From positions 1 through 34,027 of the forward strand of contig JAQURV010000005.1 in assembly GCA_029004355.1 (NCBI GenBank): a stretch of 34,027 bases of DNA, in the 5' to 3' direction. Numbering within the stretch: position 1 is the stretch's first letter; each line of letters starts with the position of its first letter. This document shows positions 18,036 through 26,391 of the stretch, piece by piece. The notes beneath the pieces are model-generated. The model did no database searches. It was not told the origin of the DNA and saw only the letters and a list, made by a program, of their open reading frames with translations. This stretch comes from Candidatus Omnitrophota bacterium (lineage in GTDB: Bacteria; Omnitrophota; Gorgyraeia; 2-01-FULL-45-10). The translations under genes and the position numbers were made by a program.

Positions 18036-19938
18036 TAAGATACTTGGGTTCGTGCCGATAAGCGCGTCGCTGTGGCTCGGCAGGCGCATCGGGGACGTCG
18101 TCTTCTTCTTTAATAAGGAGAGGCGGCTCGTCGCCTACGCCAACCTGAAGAGCGCGTTCGCCGGCGAGAAGACGCCTTCGGAGCTGAGGTCCATCACGAA
18201 GAGGGTATACCGCAATATGGTCCAGACTTTCGTGGAGCTCCTGAACCTTACGAAGGTCAACCGCAAATATTGCGACCGGTATGTGGAAGTCGTGAATATG
18301 GACCGCATCCGCAACGCCTCGAAGTCCGGGAGGGGCACCATACTCCTTACGGCGCACTTCGGCGATTGGGAGCTCTCCAGCCTCGTCAGCTCGGTAGAAG
18401 GATTTCCCATCCTCGTTCTCGTGAGGGAACAGAAGATGAAGCGCCTGAACGAGCTTTTGAATACCCTGAGAGAATCGAACGGCTGCAAGGTCATCAGGAA
18501 GGGGATGGATGTAAAGAATATATTGAAGGCGCTTTACGGGAAGAATATAGTAGGCATTCTTTCCGACCAGGACGCCGGCAAGAACGGCGTCTTCGTCGAT
18601 TTCTTCGGCCGCCCGACCTCTTACCATTCCGGGCCGTTCGAGATCGCGAAGCATACGGGTTCGCTCATATTGCCTAATTTTATAGTCCGCACCGGCGGGC
18701 CCTATCATAAACTTTACCTCGAAGAGTATATAGACTTCGGGAAAGGTCCCAAGGACGGCGATATGAAAGAGAATGTGCAGAGATTCGCGAAACTTCTCGA
18801 GGATTATATACGAAAATACCCCGACCAGTGGCTCTGGCTCCACAAGAGGTGGAAGTCGACGCCTGTCCGCACCGTCCTTGTCCTGAATGACGGCAAGGCG
18901 GGCCACCTGAATCAATCTATGGCCGTAGCGGATCAGCTCCGCCGGGCCAGGATGACTCAAGGTTATGGTCCTGAGGATACTAAGGTAGTCGTGGTCGACG
19001 TTAAGTATAAGAGCAGGTTTTCGCGCGTCCTGCTTACGGCTTGCGCGAGCCTCGTCGGCTGGCGCTGTCACGGGCGGATGGGGATCATGAAGCTCTGCCT
19101 CGAGAAAGAGACTTACGATACGCTGATGAAGACGTATTCGGAATTCGTAGTATCTTGCGGATCGGCTCTCGCGCCGGTCAATGTCTTTATAGCTAAAGAG
19201 AACTGCGCGAAGAACATAGTTGTCATGAGGCCGAATATGCCGATCGGCCTGGGTAAATTCAACCTGGCGGTCATACCGAGGCACGATAAGCCGCGGAACG
19301 CGAAGAACGTAGTCGTGACGGATCTCGCGCCGAACCTGATAGATGAGACGAAACTCGCGAAGGGCGCCGAAAGCATGAAGGACCACCTTCACGCGGACGT
19401 AAAAGACGCGGTGGCGCTTTTTGTGGGCGGAGATAACCCCGAGTTCAGGCTGACGGGCGATATCATGAATTCGGTGATACAGGGCGTGTCGGAGTTCTGC
19501 AACCGTTCGGGCGCATCGATGCTGACGACGACATCGCGGAGGACCTCGCCCGAGATCGAGAATATACTTAAGAAGAGGCTGAATAATTATCCCAGGAGCA
19601 AGCTCCTTGTGGTCGCCAACGACAGGAATTTCGATTTTACGGTAAGCGGGATGCTCGCTTTGAGCAAAGTTGCCATAGTCTCGGAAGAATCTATCTCTAT
19701 GATCTCGGAGGCGATCAGCGCGGGTAAGAAGGTGGTGGTCTTCCGGCTGTCGAAGAATGCCGAAGCGATCACTAAACATGAACGCGCCCTGAAGAGCCTG
19801 GAGAAGGAAGGGTACGTTGCCATTACAGAGTCGTCGAACCTTATGAACGCGCTGGAAAAGGTATGGAACGATAAGGCGCCCGTGACTCCGCCGAAGGACA
19901 TGGAGCGCGTCTTCGAGGCTCTTCGGAAACTTATATAG
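17986..19938 (+). CDS. Fusion: LpxL/HtrB-type lipid A acyltransferase (N) and mitochondrial-fission ELM1-like domain (C)
   Basis: N-term: ILLTAHFGDWELSSL (HX4E), GILSDQDAGKNGVFVDFFGRPTS, PDQWLWLHKRWKS. C-term: VLVLNDGKAGHLNQSMAVADQL, LLVVANDRNFDFTVSGMLALSKVAIVSEESISMISEA. Overlaps lpxK by 50 nt. Confidence 0.82.
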   Translation: MSSLIDYVAYIAVRALNKILGFVPISASLWLGRRIGDVVFFFNKERRLVAYANLKSAFAGEKTPSELRSITKRVYRNMVQTFVELLNLTKVNRKYCDRYVEVVNMDRIRNASKSGRGTILLTAHFGDWELSSLVSSVEGFPILVLVREQKMKRLNELLNTLRESNGCKVIRKGMDVKNILKALYGKNIVGILSDQDAGKNGVFVDFFGRPTSYHSGPFEIAKHTGSLILPNFIVRTGGPYHKLYLEEYIDFGKGPKDGDMKENVQRFAKLLEDYIRKYPDQWLWLHKRWKSTPVRTVLVLNDGKAGHLNQSMAVADQLRRARMTQGYGPEDTKVVVVDVKYKSRFSRVLLTACASLVGWRCHGRMGIMKLCLEKETYDTLMKTYSEFVVSCGSALAPVNVFIAKENCAKNIVVMRPNMPIGLGKFNLAVIPRHDKPRNAKNVVVTDLAPNLIDETKLAKGAESMKDHLHADVKDAVALFVGGDNPEFRLTGDIMNSVIQGVSEFCNRSGASMLTTTSRRTSPEIENILKKRLNNYPRSKLLVVANDRNFDFTVSGMLALSKVAIVSEESISMISEAISAGKKVVVFRLSKNAEAITKHERALKSLEKEGYVAITESSNLMNALEKVWNDKAPVTPPKDMERVFEALRKLI

Positions 19939-19942
19939 AGGA

Positions 19943-20148
19943 GTAAAATTTTTCGATGCAGCAACAGCATGTGATGTGTCAATGTGGCTCGCAGGGACGC
20001 GAAATTTTCAGCCATGTGAAAATTTCGCTCGATAAAAGTTCTCGTACGCTGCCTCGAACTTTTAACGCCCTGCTCGCCTCGCTTCGCTCGGCGAAGCGGG
20101 CTCACCACATCGCCACATCACATTGTGATAGAGATCGAAAAATTTGCT
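19943..20148 (+). repeat. Type 1 composite palindromic module, copy B
   Basis: Outer GTAAAATTTTTCGAT (19943-19957)/ATCGAAAAATTTGC (20134-20147); hairpin GCGAAATTTTCA-gccatg-TGAAAATTTCGC (19999-20028); hairpin TAAAAGTTC-tcgtacgctgcctc-GAACTTTTA (20033-20064); GCAGGG/CCCTGC closing. Confidence 0.85.
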
Positions 20149-20158
20149 GGAGAGTGTA

Positions 20159-20399
20159 GTAAAATTTTTCGCTCCGTCAGATGGCAGAACTTTTGGGTGA
20201 TTGCCGGAGCGACTGTTTAAAATTTCGATACCTCATGGCGATATAGCAGGACGCGAAAACTGGTCAACAGATTTAAGCATTACCAGGTTGAGCGGCCATC
20301 GAAATTTTACCACAGCAAATTGGCATGCCTAATGCCAATTTGCGACAAGCGGAGGCAACACCCAAAAGTAAATGCCGGCTTGAGACGAAAAATTATTAC
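20159..20399. repeat. Type 2 composite palindromic module, copy E
   Basis: Outer AGTAAAATTTTTCG/CGAAAAATTATTAC; ACTTTTGGGTGATTGCC (20189-20205)/GGCAACACCCAAAAGT (20354-20369); TAAAATTTCGAT (20218-20229)/ATCGAAATTTTA (20298-20309); hairpin GCAAATTGGCAT-gccta-ATGCCAATTTGC (20315-20343). Confidence 0.8.
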
Positions 20400-20410
20400 G
20401 GAATGACTTT

Positions 20411-22510
20411 ATGAATATTTTACAGGTTCTGCCATCACTGGATATCGGCGGAGTCGAGACAGGGACGATAGATCTCGCGAAGTATCTCGTCAGCCGCGGG
20501 CATAAGGCCATCACCATCTCTTCCGGCGGCAGGCTCGTCCGGGAGCTCGACGCTATCGGCGCGCGCCATTACAATCTGCCCATCGGCAAAAAGTCCCTTA
20601 TTAATATCATCCGCATGATAAAAGAGGTGTGCGAGATCATCCGCAGGGAAGATATCGATATCGTGCACGCCCGCTCGCGCGTCCCGGCCCTGATAGCGTA
20701 TATAGCGTGCAAGGCTTCGAACAAGGCATTTCTCACGACCGCCCACGGTTATTACAGGAAACATCTCATGAGCGAGGCGATGGGCTGGGGCAAGTATGTC
20801 ATAGTGGCCTCGAATATAATGGCAAAGCACATGGTGAATAATTTCAAAGTGCCGTATGACAGGATACGCCTGATACCGCGCGGCGTGGACCTCGAGTGGT
20901 TTACCTTCAGGGATCCGTCGGCGCATTCTCCGGCCGGTTTTACGGTCGGGATGGTCTCCAGGATAACCCCGCTTAAAGGACATGCCGATTTTGTAAGGGC
21001 GATAGCCATTCTCAACCGGCAGATACCGAACCTGCACGCCGTGATAGTGGGCGAAGCTCCTAAGAGTAAATATAAGGAGGACCTTGAGCTTCTCATCAGG
21101 AGGCTTGGCCTCTCCAATACGATAGAGTTCCTCTCCGCGACTAACGATGTGCCCAACGTGATGAAGAAGCTGGACGTGCTCGTCTCCGCCACCATAACTC
21201 CGGAGGCGTTCGGGAGGGTAATAATAGAGGCCCAGGCCTCCGGCGTACCGGTCGTCGCTACGCAGGTCGGCGGCGTAGTCGATATTATAGAAGACAGTAA
21301 GACGGGACTCTTATGTTCGCCCCAGAACCCGAAAGACATGGCCGAGAAAGTGCTTAAACTTTACAAGGACAGGGCGCTATGGATGAATCTTGCGATAGGA
21401 TCGAGGCGGCACGTAGAGTCGTATTTTAACCTGGAAAAGATGATGGAGAAGACGCTCGCCGTCTATGAGGAGGCCCTTGCCACAGTGAACATCCTAGTTA
21501 TAAAGATCAGCGCGATAGGCGATGTCATATTGAGCGTGCCGTCGTTGAAGGCGATACGGGCCAAATACCCCAGGGCGAATATCAAGGTCCTGGTCGGCGT
21601 ACAGTCCAGGGAAGCGCTCGACGGGTGCCCGTATATAAATGAAAGGATCGTATGCGATCTCAAAGGCAGACACCGCGGTATCTTCGGCCTGTGGCGCCTT
21701 GGAAAAGAGCTGCGGAGTTCCTGCTTCGACATCGCGATAGATCTACAGAATTCGAAGAGGAGCCACCTGCTGGCCGCGTTGAGCCTCGCACCTCTAAGGT
21801 ACGGTTACGATAATAAGAAACTGTCGTTCCTTTTGAACAGGCGCCTCCGGGACGACGCGCCTTACCTCGACCCGATCGAGCACCAGTTCAGGACGCTGCG
21901 GATGGCGGCCATAAAACCGCAGGAGAAGTGTCTGGAACTCTGGCCGTCGCCCGCGGAAGAGGATCGCGCCGAAAAACTCCTGACGGAAGGGTGGATGACT
22001 CCGTCCGCCGGGCTCGTGGGCGTCAATGTCAGGGCATCCTCGAGATGGGTCACGAAAAATTGGCCGGTCTCGTATATTGCCGAACTGTCGGACAGGCTCG
22101 CGAAAGAGTTCAATGTAAGGACGGTCCTGACCGGCGCCGAAGAGGATATCGATTTTGCCCAGGCGATAGCGAGGTCGGCTAAGTCCAAGCCGCTCGTCGC
22201 GGCCGGCAAGACGAGCATCCTGGAACTAGCCAGTCTCATCAGGCGTTTTAAGGTCTATCTGACGCCCGATTCCGCGCCGATGCATATAGCCGCTGCCATG
22301 GGCACGCCGTGCATAGCGCTATTTGGCCCGACAAATCCCGAGCGCCACGTGCCTCCTTCGGGGACCTGCATGGTCATATCGAAGAAAGACGAATTAAAGT
22401 GCAGTCCGTGCTACAATCCAAATTGTGTCAAGAATTTCGTATGCATGAAGAAGATAACCGTCGATGAAGTGCTCGAGGCGATGCGGCCGTACCTGAAAGA
22501 AGGCGTTTAA
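20411..22510 (+). CDS. Fusion: GT4 glycosyltransferase (N) and GT9 heptosyltransferase-like domain (C)
   Basis: N-term: LPSLDIGGVETGTIDLAKYL, VSRITPLKGHADFVRAI, EAFGRVIIEAQASGVPVVATQVGG. C-term: NILVIKISAIGDVILSVPSLKAI, LTPDSAPMHIAAAMGTPCIALFGPTNP. Confidence 0.88.
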   Translation: MNILQVLPSLDIGGVETGTIDLAKYLVSRGHKAITISSGGRLVRELDAIGARHYNLPIGKKSLINIIRMIKEVCEIIRREDIDIVHARSRVPALIAYIACKASNKAFLTTAHGYYRKHLMSEAMGWGKYVIVASNIMAKHMVNNFKVPYDRIRLIPRGVDLEWFTFRDPSAHSPAGFTVGMVSRITPLKGHADFVRAIAILNRQIPNLHAVIVGEAPKSKYKEDLELLIRRLGLSNTIEFLSATNDVPNVMKKLDVLVSATITPEAFGRVIIEAQASGVPVVATQVGGVVDIIEDSKTGLLCSPQNPKDMAEKVLKLYKDRALWMNLAIGSRRHVESYFNLEKMMEKTLAVYEEALATVNILVIKISAIGDVILSVPSLKAIRAKYPRANIKVLVGVQSREALDGCPYINERIVCDLKGRHRGIFGLWRLGKELRSSCFDIAIDLQNSKRSHLLAALSLAPLRYGYDNKKLSFLLNRRLRDDAPYLDPIEHQFRTLRMAAIKPQEKCLELWPSPAEEDRAEKLLTEGWMTPSAGLVGVNVRASSRWVTKNWPVSYIAELSDRLAKEFNVRTVLTGAEEDIDFAQAIARSAKSKPLVAAGKTSILELASLIRRFKVYLTPDSAPMHIAAAMGTPCIALFGPTNPERHVPPSGTCMVISKKDELKCSPCYNPNCVKNFVCMKKITVDEVLEAMRPYLKEGV

Positions 22511-23608
22511 ATGAAGATACTGCAAGTGACGACGCATATGAATATAGGCGGGATAGCAAATTACATCCTTAACATTTCCGAGTCGCTCCGGGAAAAGGGG
22601 ATGGAGGTCATGGTAGCGTCGAGCGGCGGCAACCTCGGGAACGAATTGCTTTCGCGTAAGATACCTCACAGGTACGTGGACATAAGGACAAAGTTCGAGT
22701 TTGGCCCCAAGGTTATAGGAGCGGCCTTCCGGCTGGCGCGGATAGTAAAGACGGAGAAGGTCGACATAATACATGCGCATACGAGGGTCTCCCAGGTAGC
22801 GGTATTTTTGGCTTCCAAGTTGACGGGCGTGCCTTATGTCACCACGTGCCACGGTTATTTTAAATTACGCTCGCGCAAACTTTTCGACACATGGGGCAGA
22901 AGAGTTATAGCGATAAGCGATGCCGTAAAGGATCATTTAAAAAATGACCTGGGCGTGGACGAGGAGAGGATAAGACTTATCTACAGCGGCGTAGATATCG
23001 CCAAATTCGCGCGCCGCTATTCCGAAGCCGGGAAGGGCGCGATAAAGATCGAGCTCGGCCTGAAGGATGCGCCCGTGGTTGGGACGATAGGGAGGCTTTC
23101 CCAGGTCAAGGGGCAGAGATATCTGGTCCAGGCGATGGCCGATATCGTTGACAAGATAAGCGAAGCCCAGTGCCTTATCGTGGGCGACGGGGGAGAGCGG
23201 CTTGCCCTAGAGAATCTGACCAGGGCCCTGAATATCAGGGATTCCGTCTGCATCATTCCTTCAAGTCTCGATACTCCGAGGATCTTTGCCGTAATGGATG
23301 TCTTTGTATTTCCGTCGGTTAAAGAAGGCCTCGGCATTGCGCTATTGGAAGCGATGGCGGCGGGTAAGGCCTGTGTGGCGTCCGACATAGGAGGTATAAG
23401 CGATATTATAAAAGACTCCTCCTGCGGCATATTGGTCGGGGTCGGCGATATCAAGGCGATAGCGGAAGCGGTGGTAAAGCTTCTTGGTGACGGAGCCCTG
23501 AGGCAGAAGATCGGCGAGAACGCCAGGAATCTGGTGAGCGAAAAATTTTCGCTTGACGTTATGACTGACAGTGTCATACAGTTGTATAAAGAGGTGATCG
23601 GTGCGTAG
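22511..23608 (+). CDS. GT4 family glycosyltransferase
   Basis: MKILQVTTHMNIGGIANYILNISESL; GRLSQVKGQRYLVQAM; KEGLGIALLEAMAAGKACVASDIGGISDII. Confidence 0.9.
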   Translation: MKILQVTTHMNIGGIANYILNISESLREKGMEVMVASSGGNLGNELLSRKIPHRYVDIRTKFEFGPKVIGAAFRLARIVKTEKVDIIHAHTRVSQVAVFLASKLTGVPYVTTCHGYFKLRSRKLFDTWGRRVIAISDAVKDHLKNDLGVDEERIRLIYSGVDIAKFARRYSEAGKGAIKIELGLKDAPVVGTIGRLSQVKGQRYLVQAMADIVDKISEAQCLIVGDGGERLALENLTRALNIRDSVCIIPSSLDTPRIFAVMDVFVFPSVKEGLGIALLEAMAAGKACVASDIGGISDIIKDSSCGILVGVGDIKAIAEAVVKLLGDGALRQKIGENARNLVSEKFSLDVMTDSVIQLYKEVIGA

Positions 23609-24386
23609 GCGGATATTATTTATAGGGATAGTGGCGGTAGCGGTGATAGCGGTTGTTTCCGCCGTCATATATGTCGAGACATCCTATACCGTTCCCATCC
23701 TGATGTATCATTCTATAAATAACGACGCCGGGGCTACCAAGCTATCGGTCTCCCCGGAAGATTTTGCCAGGCAGATGGAATTTTTACACAAAAATCATTA
23801 TAATGTCGTGCCGCTTGAAAAGGCCGTCCCTTTCATCAAGAAGAAAGAGAGGCCGCCGCAGAAGACCATAGCGATAACTTTTGACGACGGCTTTCGCGAT
23901 AATTACGTTTATGCATATCCGGTGCTGAAGAGATACGATATCCCGGCGACCATCTTTGTTGTCATGGACTGGGTAGGCACGTCGCCGAAATACATGGATT
24001 GGGACGAAATAAAGGAGATGTCCGATTCCGGCCTTATCGCTATAGGCAGCCATACTAATGAACACCACTGGCTCTTAGATTCGGACGAAGACATCCTTAA
24101 GGCCGAGGTTGAGGGTTCTAAGAAGACCCTGGAGAGCCGTATCGGGCGCAAGGTCAACGTCTTCTGCTATCCAATGGGCAGGTTTGACGAAAGGTCGAAG
24201 AAGGCGGTAGAGGCGGCAGGTTATTTATGCGCGGTATCTACGAATTCCGGGGACGTGTCCCTGGATGACGTTTACGGCATTAATCGCGTGAGGATATCCC
24301 GCTCGTCGGGTAACTTATTTATCTTTTGGGCCGAGACGACGAGATGCTATGCATGGTTCAAGCAATTTCGCAAGGTAGTTTCATGA
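23601..24386 (+). CDS. Polysaccharide deacetylase (CE4/NodB domain) with N-terminal membrane anchor
   Basis: PILMYHSI; TIAITFDDGFRDNYVYAYPVLKRYDIPATIFVV; IGSHTNEHHWL; FCYPMGRFDE. Confidence 0.9.
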   Translation: MRRRILFIGIVAVAVIAVVSAVIYVETSYTVPILMYHSINNDAGATKLSVSPEDFARQMEFLHKNHYNVVPLEKAVPFIKKKERPPQKTIAITFDDGFRDNYVYAYPVLKRYDIPATIFVVMDWVGTSPKYMDWDEIKEMSDSGLIAIGSHTNEHHWLLDSDEDILKAEVEGSKKTLESRIGRKVNVFCYPMGRFDERSKKAVEAAGYLCAVSTNSGDVSLDDVYGINRVRISRSSGNLFIFWAETTRCYAWFKQFRKVVS

Positions 24387-25417
24387 AGAAAAGAATATTG
24401 ATAGTCAATGTCAACTGGATAGGCGATACGCTCTTCTCGACGCCTTTTATACGCGCCGTGAGGGATGCGTATCCTGACAGCTACATCGCCTGTCTTCTCC
24501 ATCCGAGATGCGTCGAGATGCTCGAGCTGAATCCCCGATTGGACGAGATAATCATATACGATGAAGAGGGCGTTCATAAAGGGCTCTTCGGTAAGCTTGC
24601 CCTGATAGCGTCGCTGCGGAAGAAGCGTTTCGATACCGCGTTCCTTCTCCACGGGTCCTTTACGAAAGCATTCATAGCGTTCCTTGCAGGCATAAAAGAA
24701 CGGGTGGGGTATCCTACGAAGAAGAGGCAGATGCTGCTGACGAAGGTGGTCGAGGCGCCGTCGGAAGAGCTGCACAAGGTAGAATATTTTTTGAATATCG
24801 CCAGGGCTTACGGCCTGGCGCCGAAGAGCGTTTCGTATGAATTTTTTATAGACGATTCCCATAAAAGATTTATAGCGGGCCTGCTCCGGGAGTCGGGCGT
24901 TTCCGAGGGGGACAGGATCGTCGTCCTGTGTCCGGGCGGCAATTGGGACCCCAAGAGATGGCCGAAGGAGAATTTTGCGGCATTGGCGGATACACTGGCC
25001 AAAGAATACGGCGTCAGGATCGTGATATCCGGCGCGCGGAAGGACCTGAGGCTCGCCGAAGAGATAAGGGGCATGATGAAGGCGAAGCCGATAATTATCG
25101 CCGGGAGGATGACGCTGAAGGAACTCGGGGCGCTCTTTTTGCACGCCGGCCTTGTTATCGCGAACGATTCGGGGCCGATGCACCTTGCCGTAGCTATGAA
25201 GGCAAGGACGATCGCTCTCTTTGGCCCGACCTCGCCGGCCATCACGGGACCGTATGGCGAAGGCCGCTATAAAGTGATCTCGAAGAACGATACCTGCGAC
25301 ATACCATGCTATGATGTCACGTGCCGGGACAACCGTTGCATGGCCGCGATAAAGGTCGAGGATGTGCTGAAAGAAGCGAAGGAAGCGTTAATGACAAACT
25401 GCCGGGCCGCAAGATGA
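24383..25417 (+). CDS. GT9 heptosyltransferase-like protein
   Basis: MKKRILIVNVNWIGDTLFSTPFIRAVRDAYPDSYI; CPGGNWDPKRWPKENFAAL; VIANDSGPMHLAVAMKARTIALFGPTSP. ATGA overlap with the deacetylase. Confidence 0.9.
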   Translation: MKKRILIVNVNWIGDTLFSTPFIRAVRDAYPDSYIACLLHPRCVEMLELNPRLDEIIIYDEEGVHKGLFGKLALIASLRKKRFDTAFLLHGSFTKAFIAFLAGIKERVGYPTKKRQMLLTKVVEAPSEELHKVEYFLNIARAYGLAPKSVSYEFFIDDSHKRFIAGLLRESGVSEGDRIVVLCPGGNWDPKRWPKENFAALADTLAKEYGVRIVISGARKDLRLAEEIRGMMKAKPIIIAGRMTLKELGALFLHAGLVIANDSGPMHLAVAMKARTIALFGPTSPAITGPYGEGRYKVISKNDTCDIPCYDVTCRDNRCMAAIKVEDVLKEAKEALMTNCRAAR

Positions 25418-26391
25418 TAATAGACAAAACTCAGGTAAAGAGGATCCTGGTAATAACGTTGAGCAATGTGGGCGATATCATCCTTACTACGCCCGTTATC
25501 AAGGCGCTAGCGAAAGAATTTCCGGGGATCAGGCTCGACGTCATGGTCGGGCCGCAGGGTAAAGAGATATTTGAAAAGGACCCTCATGTCTTCAAGGTCA
25601 TCATTTACGACAAGCATCTGCCGATAGGCCAGAAGAGGCGGCTGCAGCTAAAGCTTAAAAAATTAAAATACGACCTTGTGGTCGATATCAGGAATACCGT
25701 GTTTCCTCTCCTGATCGGCCCGAGGTTCAGGACCGCGACGATACAGAACTTCCCGCACCATATCATTCACAGGAAGCTGCGCCATCTCTACAGGCTTAAA
25801 TCGGTGGGTATAGAGAAGATGGAAGAGTCGCCTTACATCCACACTACAAGCCAGGACGATGAGTACATCGACAGGATGCTCAAGGAGAACGATATCGTCG
25901 ATCCGATAGTCGTGATGAATGCAGGCGCGAAGAGCCATCTGAAGAGATGGACCGCCGGGGGGTTTGCGGAAGTGGCGGAAAGGCTTATGGCCGAATGCAG
26001 GGCCAGCGTGGTCTTCGTCGGGCTGAACGAAGACGAGGCGATAGTGAAAGAGGTCATTTCGCGGATGAACCGTAAGCCGCATAATTTCGTCAATAAGACC
26101 AATATCAGGCAGCTCGCCAGCCTGCTCAAGCGCTCCAGGCTCCTCATAACAAATGACAGCGCGCCGCTCCATCTTGGATGCGCGGTCGGCGTAAAAGTGG
26201 TCGCATTATTCGGCCCCACGGATCCGCGTAAATACGGGCCGACGGGCGAATTCGACGTCGTCATTACAGAAAAATTATCATGCGCGCCTTGCGAGTGCGC
26301 CCAGTGCGCGCGTAACTATGAATGCATGCGGCTCATCTCTCCGGATGCCGTATTCGACGCCGCGAAGATGATGATCGAGGGATATGAGTAA
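25414..26391 (+). CDS. GT9 heptosyltransferase-like protein
   Basis: KRILVITLSNVGDIILTTPVIKAL; NAGAKSHLKRWTAGGFAEV; LITNDSAPLHLGCAVGVKVVALFGPTDP. ATGA overlap start. Confidence 0.88.
   Translation: MIIDKTQVKRILVITLSNVGDIILTTPVIKALAKEFPGIRLDVMVGPQGKEIFEKDPHVFKVIIYDKHLPIGQKRRLQLKLKKLKYDLVVDIRNTVFPLLIGPRFRTATIQNFPHHIIHRKLRHLYRLKSVGIEKMEESPYIHTTSQDDEYIDRMLKENDIVDPIVVMNAGAKSHLKRWTAGGFAEVAERLMAECRASVVFVGLNEDEAIVKEVISRMNRKPHNFVNKTNIRQLASLLKRSRLLITNDSAPLHLGCAVGVKVVALFGPTDPRKYGPTGEFDVVITEKLSCAPCECAQCARNYECMRLISPDAVFDAAKMMIEGYE

Noticed and set aside
17953-19779. 608-aa minus-strand ORF antisense to the acyltransferase/ELM1 gene
   Set aside because: The sense frame has clear conserved motifs. The antisense product is Arg/His/Asp-rich with no recognisable motif, typical of shadow ORFs in this codon-biased genome.
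19956-20159. 67-aa ORF inside module B, with similar text (KIAR/SRTLPR.FNALL) to the ORF at 27551
   Set aside because: The peptide similarity reflects the shared repeat core at DNA level; stems vary by compensatory change rather than in a protein-conserving way, and no RBS was evident.
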